From: an uncultured Marinilabiliales bacterium
GTDB lineage: Bacteria; Bacteroidota; Bacteroidia; Bacteroidales; BM520
Reading direction: 5' to 3'
DNA length: 9,869 nucleotides
Assembly: GCA_937877575.1 (NCBI GenBank)
Contig: CALFIZ010000044.1
Location: 1 to 9,869 of the forward strand
This document shows, piece by piece, positions 6,582-9,869 of the stretch. Both the position numbers and the translations under genes were made by a program. Numbering within the stretch: position 1 is the first letter of the stretch; every line of letters begins with the position of its first letter. The notes under the pieces are model-generated. The model ran no database searches. It had not been told where the DNA came from and worked only from the letters and a program-made list of their open reading frames with translations.

Positions 6582-7738
6582 CTTGGATTATTGTTTGACT
6601 TGGCGGAATTCTGGCGGCCTGCTCTTTTGTTTATGTTGTATTGAATTGAAAGATAGTCAATTAGTGGGGTGAACACATTCATTAACAGGATTGACAGCAT
6701 CATCCCTTCGGCATATCCCTTGTTGCAGACTCTTATAACCACGGTAAGAATGCCAATCAGCAGACCGTAAATGATTTTACCGATGTTGGTGTGAGGTGAG
6801 GTTACCGGGTCGGTTGCCATGAACACCGCACCGAACATGAAACCGCCCATGAACAGATGGTAATAGGGCGGTATTGACATTGCCGGACTGGTGCCGATAA
6901 GGTTGAATGTGAAGCCGGCTGCCAATCCGCCGATTACGACGGATAATATTATTCTCCAGCTTGCAACGTCGGTGACGATAAGCAGTGCTGCCCCGATGAG
7001 GATTGCAAGAGTTGAAGTCTCTCCGAGACATCCCGGGATGGTTCCGAGAAACATGTCTTTTACTGACGGCAGAGATGAAATGTCGCCGAGGGCAACGTTT
7101 GCCAACGGTGTCGCACCCGTGAAGGCATCGGCTTTGTCGGCTATCCATATACTGTCACCGGAAATGACCGATGGGAATGCGAAAAAAATGAAGGCTCTTG
7201 CAACAAGTGCAGGATTGAGGAAATTGTATCCGGTGCCGCCGAAGACCTCTTTGGCAAACAGAGTTGCGAAAATGGTTGCCGCTGCCACTGTCCATAACGG
7301 GATTTCAGGCGGAAGTATCATCGGAATCAGCATCCCTGTGACAAAGAACCCTTCAGCGACTTCTTCTTTTCGTATCTGTGCGAAGAATACCTCCACTGTC
7401 AGTCCGCTGATATAAGTCACCAATACTACGGGCAGCCATTTCAAAAATCCGAAGCCGAAACATTTCCAGAATGTTGCTTGAGTGCCGTATGACAGAAAAT
7501 GCTGGTGGCCGGTGTTCCAGAAACCGAAGAGCAGCGATGGTGTCAGTGCAATCATCACTGTTGTCATCAGTCGTTTCACATCGACAGAGTCGCGTATGTG
7601 GCTGCCCCTTAAGGTGGTGCTGTCAGGCGTCAGCAAAAATTTGTCAATGGCGTCAAAAAGAGCATAGAAATGAGATAACACTTTGTTGTTCTTAAACTTG
7701 CGTGTAAGCTTTCCGCTTATTTTCTCTATTCTGCTCAT
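6578..7738 (-). CDS. nqrB: Na+-translocating NADH:quinone reductase subunit B
   Basis: NqrB is the main membrane subunit. It binds riboflavin and a covalent FMN, takes part in quinone reduction with NqrA, and houses the Na+ path. I place the start at the ATG 7736-7738 (MSRIEKISGKL), which overlaps the nqrA TGA as ATGA. The frame stays open 26 codons further upstream, but those residues lie within nqrA and are not family-like. This gives 386 residues, normal for the family. Visible landmarks are LLTPDSTTLRGSHIRDSVDVKR near the N-terminus, GFFVTGMLIPMILPPEIPLW (130-149), the flavinylation motif DAFTGATPL with T210, PGCLGETS (235-242) and the MATDPVTSPHTNIGK loop (307-321). Its own TGA stop is a true terminator, because what follows in frame is not family sequence and nqrC starts there. 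Confidence 0.97.
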   Translation of the reverse strand: MSRIEKISGKLTRKFKNNKVLSHFYALFDAIDKFLLTPDSTTLRGSHIRDSVDVKRLMTTVMIALTPSLLFGFWNTGHQHFLSYGTQATFWKCFGFGFLKWLPVVLVTYISGLTVEVFFAQIRKEEVAEGFFVTGMLIPMILPPEIPLWTVAAATIFATLFAKEVFGGTGYNFLNPALVARAFIFFAFPSVISGDSIWIADKADAFTGATPLANVALGDISSLPSVKDMFLGTIPGCLGETSTLAILIGAALLIVTDVASWRIILSVVIGGLAAGFTFNLIGTSPAMSIPPYYHLFMGGFMFGAVFMATDPVTSPHTNIGKIIYGLLIGILTVVIRVCNKGYAEGMMLSILLMNVFTPLIDYLSIQYNINKRAGRQNSAKSNNNPR

Positions 7739-8484
7739 GCCTGTTCTCTTATAATGGTTAAACCATCGTGAATTATCTGTTGGCATTCTGTTTTCGAAGG
7801 ACATACCACTTCGCACAAAGCAAAGTCCTCCTCCGTAACTTCATAAATGCCAAGTGCTTCCATTTTGTCAATGTCTTTGGTTACACATGCTTTCAACAGC
7901 TCCATTGGCATAATGTCCATAGGGAACACCTTGTCGTAAGCGTCCGAAAACATCATCACACGCCTGCCTCCATGAAGTGTGGTATCGACATCGTAGGATT
8001 TCCTGGTAATGAATTTCGAGAGGAAGGTGTTGGAGTTGCTCCAAAGTTTCAGTCCCGGATACATCCAGCCGAGGACACGCCTTCTTCCCCCTTCCCTTAT
8101 TACTGTTATTTGTTGGTCGTAGTAACCGATAAAGCATTCATTGTCAATCTTGTGTCCGTTGAGAATGTTACCGCTGATGAATCTTGTGCCATCTGTGCCG
8201 AAAACAGATTTGTCAACAGCTTTCAAAGTAACTGCGTCTTTTAGGGATGCCCCGTTGATGATTCTGATATATCGCGGGTTGGCAACTGCCGGACCGGTGA
8301 CGGCTATTGTTTTTGTGAAGTCAAGCTGTCGGTTAAGAAACAGTCTGCCGATGGTGGCAACGTATTGCGGCTCGATATACCATATATACTCACCTTTATT
8401 AATAGGAGAGATTCTGTTGATTTGTGTTCCAATGTTACCGGCAGGGTGAGGGCCGCTAAAATATTGTAAATCAACTTTTCCCTC
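7735..8484 (-). CDS. nqrA: Na+-translocating NADH:quinone reductase subunit A, 5' part missing at a junction
   Basis: NqrA is the large cytoplasmic subunit that binds quinone beside NqrB. Only the C-terminal part is here, about 249 residues against roughly 450 in the family. Reading from the broken end, GKVDLQYFSGPHPAGNIG contains the conserved GPHPAG motif (bases 8437-8454). It is followed by NKGEYIWYIEPQYVATIGRL, ITGPAV-type sequence and VISGxxLxG-like FISGNILNG, ending in HDGLTIIREQA. Shorter versions starting at an internal TTG (8224-8226) should be ignored, because homology runs well upstream of it. Homology fades by about 8480 and the frame stops at a TAA (8497-8499) that belongs to different, AT-rich DNA. 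The promoter and N-terminal half are therefore absent. As drawn, the gene could not give a working protein, although the rest of the operon is well preserved. Confidence 0.93.
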   Translation of the reverse strand, partial: EGKVDLQYFSGPHPAGNIGTQINRISPINKGEYIWYIEPQYVATIGRLFLNRQLDFTKTIAVTGPAVANPRYIRIINGASLKDAVTLKAVDKSVFGTDGTRFISGNILNGHKIDNECFIGYYDQQITVIREGGRRRVLGWMYPGLKLWSNSNTFLSKFITRKSYDVDTTLHGGRRVMMFSDAYDKVFPMDIMPMELLKACVTKDIDKMEALGIYEVTEEDFALCEVVCPSKTECQQIIHDGLTIIREQA

Positions 8485-8500
8485 AAAATACTCCTTTTAT
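8473..8500. other. Junction between bacterial nqrA and AT-rich DNA
   Basis: Up to about 8480 the minus strand encodes recognisable NqrA. By 8500 the plus strand is in a Lys/Asn-rich frame with strong A/T bias that continues to 9800. The exact breakpoint cannot be fixed, since both frames are open across these bases: the minus-strand frame to 8496, the plus-strand frame from 8460. No inverted repeat, target-site duplication, tRNA or integrase lies at the boundary, so nothing marks a transposon or phage end. Confidence 0.85.
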
Positions 8501-9800
8501 TGATAGTGATATTTTTAATATAGTTAAAGGAAAAGATGAAGTAATAGTAATTGATAGTGAAGAAGAAAAAGGAATTAATTCTTTAGATTCACAAATTAAA
8601 AACTTTCCTTTGTTAGATAATAAAAAAATGGAAGAATTATTTAATAAAAACTATGTTGAAAAAGAAGTGACGATAAAAAATCTTTATATTGAATTTTATA
8701 CAAAGTGTATCCAAGTATTAAGAGATAAAAAATATTTAGAAGGTTATTCAAGTATAGGATATAATATTAATTTAACAGATAAGTTATCACCAAATAATGA
8801 ACCATTCGTTTTAAAATTATGGATATTATTAATATGTTATTCTTTCAAGCATTTACACAAAGATGAGAAATTAATTGTTTTTTACGAATTATTACATGAA
8901 ATACAAAATAATATTTCTCCAAAGAGTAATCTTATTGAACCATTTTTAGCTGATGTGATTTTTTCAACGTTTATTAAATACGGTGATAAACAAATGTGTT
9001 CGTTGTTATATAAAGAATTAAACGATTGCATTTATGTCAAAGAAGATTATATTATTTTTATGAAATTGCATAAAAAATTTATGTATAACAAAGATGAGTT
9101 CGAAAAAACATTTCCTAGAAATACTTCGTTAAAAGAAAGGAATTATAATATATTTAATTTACCTAATAATAAAAAAATGGAAATTGTTTTAATAAGTCCG
9201 CATCCTGAATGTCAAAGAATTGATTTAAAACCGGTTATATTAACTTTTAAATCCCAAGAGGAAGAAGAATTATTATTTTATTGTTCAATATGCCAAAAAA
9301 AGAAACCAGCTAAAATAACAGTATCCCTCGGGGAAGAAAGGAAAGAATATCAATTATATTCGGCTAAATATTTATTTTATTTTATTAAAGATTTAGGCGA
9401 TTATAATATGCAAACGTTTTATAAAAATTATACCGAAATTTTTTTTAATTTAGTTGTATTGTTTCAATTTAGAGAAAATTTCTATGAATTTCTTTTCCCG
9501 TATAAAGACTGGAATGGATATGAAGGATTCGATCGAAATTTTCTTTATGTTAAAAAAGCACAAAAAGGCAAATTCATTAAAAAAGACAAAAATAAAAATA
9601 AACCAAATTGGTATGATGTCTTCGAAGATGAAAAAATTAGACAAAATAAATTGGCGAAATTATTACCTTGCAAGGTTGGAAGTGTTGCTAATTTCAAAAC
9701 AAAAGAAATTGTTAATTCAGAAGTCTTTTTTAAAAAATATAATAAAAAAATTGTGAGAAATACTATGCGTTTAACACAGAAAAGAAAAATAGATAATTAA
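8487..9800 (+). CDS. Unrecognised Lys/Asn-rich protein, 5' end missing, AT-rich foreign DNA
   Basis: About 437 codons are open from the junction to a TAA at 9798-9800; the first in-frame ATG is near 8628, but coding character begins at the junction, so the gene is probably truncated at its 5' end. I do not recognise the family. Visible parts are an acidic segment with EVIVIDSEEEK (bases 8538-8570), a helical region rich in Leu, Lys and Tyr (about 8640-9150), and a second domain beginning at MEIVLISPHPECQRIDLKPV. This is followed by one Cys pair in CSICQKKKPAK (9282-9314) and YLFYFIKDLGDYNMQTFYKN, with a basic Lys/Asn-rich C-terminus. Codons are A/T-ending, mostly TTA for Leu and AGA for Arg. 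All three Trp are TGG and no stop is reassigned, so the standard code suffices. No signal peptide is visible. The style suggests a protist or an AT-rich bacterium. Confidence 0.7.
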   Translation, partial: NTPFIDSDIFNIVKGKDEVIVIDSEEEKGINSLDSQIKNFPLLDNKKMEELFNKNYVEKEVTIKNLYIEFYTKCIQVLRDKKYLEGYSSIGYNINLTDKLSPNNEPFVLKLWILLICYSFKHLHKDEKLIVFYELLHEIQNNISPKSNLIEPFLADVIFSTFIKYGDKQMCSLLYKELNDCIYVKEDYIIFMKLHKKFMYNKDEFEKTFPRNTSLKERNYNIFNLPNNKKMEIVLISPHPECQRIDLKPVILTFKSQEEEELLFYCSICQKKKPAKITVSLGEERKEYQLYSAKYLFYFIKDLGDYNMQTFYKNYTEIFFNLVVLFQFRENFYEFLFPYKDWNGYEGFDRNFLYVKKAQKGKFIKKDKNKNKPNWYDVFEDEKIRQNKLAKLLPCKVGSVANFKTKEIVNSEVFFKKYNKKIVRNTMRLTQKRKIDN

Positions 9801-9869
9801 TTCATTTATTTTAATTTTTAAATATTTTAATTTAATATTATATAAAAAATTGGAAATATTTGATAAATT
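9801..9869. other. Extremely AT-rich 3' flank
   Basis: Only 4 of these 69 bases are G or C. There is no gene, hairpin or repeat that I can support. The sharp drop from the coding part (about a quarter G/C) to almost pure A/T between genes is usual for AT-rich protists and also for some AT-rich bacteria. Confidence 0.6.

Noticed and set aside
3372..7738. Rnf complex instead of Nqr
   Set aside because: RnfA/E/D/G are paralogues, but the fused ferredoxin-FAD NADH reductase (NqrF) and the NqrA fragment, in nqrA-F order, identify Na+-NQR.
7739..7816. Longer nqrB starting 26 codons upstream
   Set aside because: The extra residues lie within nqrA coding sequence and have no family resemblance; the ATG in the ATGA overlap gives a normal length.
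8141..8449. Plus-strand open frames over nqrA and elsewhere across the bacterial segment
   Set aside because: They are antisense or off-frame shadows of clearly homologous minus-strand genes and show no protein character of their own.
8487..9800. Mollicutes-type (UGA as Trp) or ciliate-type genetic code on the AT-rich side
   Set aside because: The frame contains no in-frame TGA, TAA or TAG before its end, and all three Trp codons are TGG, so nothing calls for a variant code.
8480..9869. Transposon, integron or prophage inserted in nqrA
   Set aside because: No transposase, integrase, terminal inverted repeat or target-site duplication is visible, and the AT-rich gene also lacks its 5' end, which a clean insertion would not predict. 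The far side lies outside the window, so this is not fully excluded.

Overview
The window joins two unlike pieces of DNA. Positions 1 to about 8480 are an ordinary-GC bacterial segment in which every gene lies on the minus strand. Positions from about 8500 to 9869 are very AT-rich (two sampled 60-base lines hold 15 and 16 G/C), with one long plus-strand reading frame. The bacterial part looks like Bacteroidota, probably Bacteroidales. This rests on remembered family resemblance of the Nqr, RbfA and LolC/E-type proteins and on the near absence of Shine-Dalgarno sequences before the starts. No database search was possible.

Bacterial part, in transcription order (high to low coordinate): nqrA (5' end missing), nqrB, nqrC, nqrD, nqrE, nqrF, rbfA, a LolC/LolE-type permease, and an MsbA-type ABC exporter that runs off the left edge. 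nqrA-F encode the Na+-translocating NADH:quinone oxidoreductase. NqrF takes electrons from NADH through FAD and a 2Fe-2S cluster. They pass through the NqrD/E membrane iron site, the covalent FMNs of NqrC and NqrB and NqrB riboflavin to quinone, and Na+ is pumped out. The genes are tightly packed: nqrA/nqrB and nqrB/nqrC share ATGA overlaps, nqrC/nqrD are 5 bases apart and nqrD/nqrE 3 bases apart. rbfA (ribosome maturation) and the two envelope genes follow with short gaps, so the segment could be one long transcript, perhaps with an internal promoter before rbfA.

Two anomalies stand out. First, nqrE has an in-frame TGA where the family has a conserved glycine. The next 12 codons still encode the recognisable family C-terminus and end in TAA 10 bases before nqrF. 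Second, nqrA loses its homology and reading frame at about 8480-8499, where the AT-rich sequence begins. There a plus-strand frame is already open, so two genes meet head to head and both lack their 5' ends.

The AT-rich gene encodes a Lys/Asn-rich protein I do not recognise. It has one CxxC pair and a stretch resembling a eukaryotic SUMO-interacting motif, and the 69 bases after it contain only 4 G/C. A chimeric contig joining a bacterium to an AT-rich genome, perhaps an anaerobic protist, is the simplest reading. Integration of bacterial DNA into a protist genome is the more interesting alternative and can be tested. I see no RNA genes, CRISPR array or recognisable mobile element.
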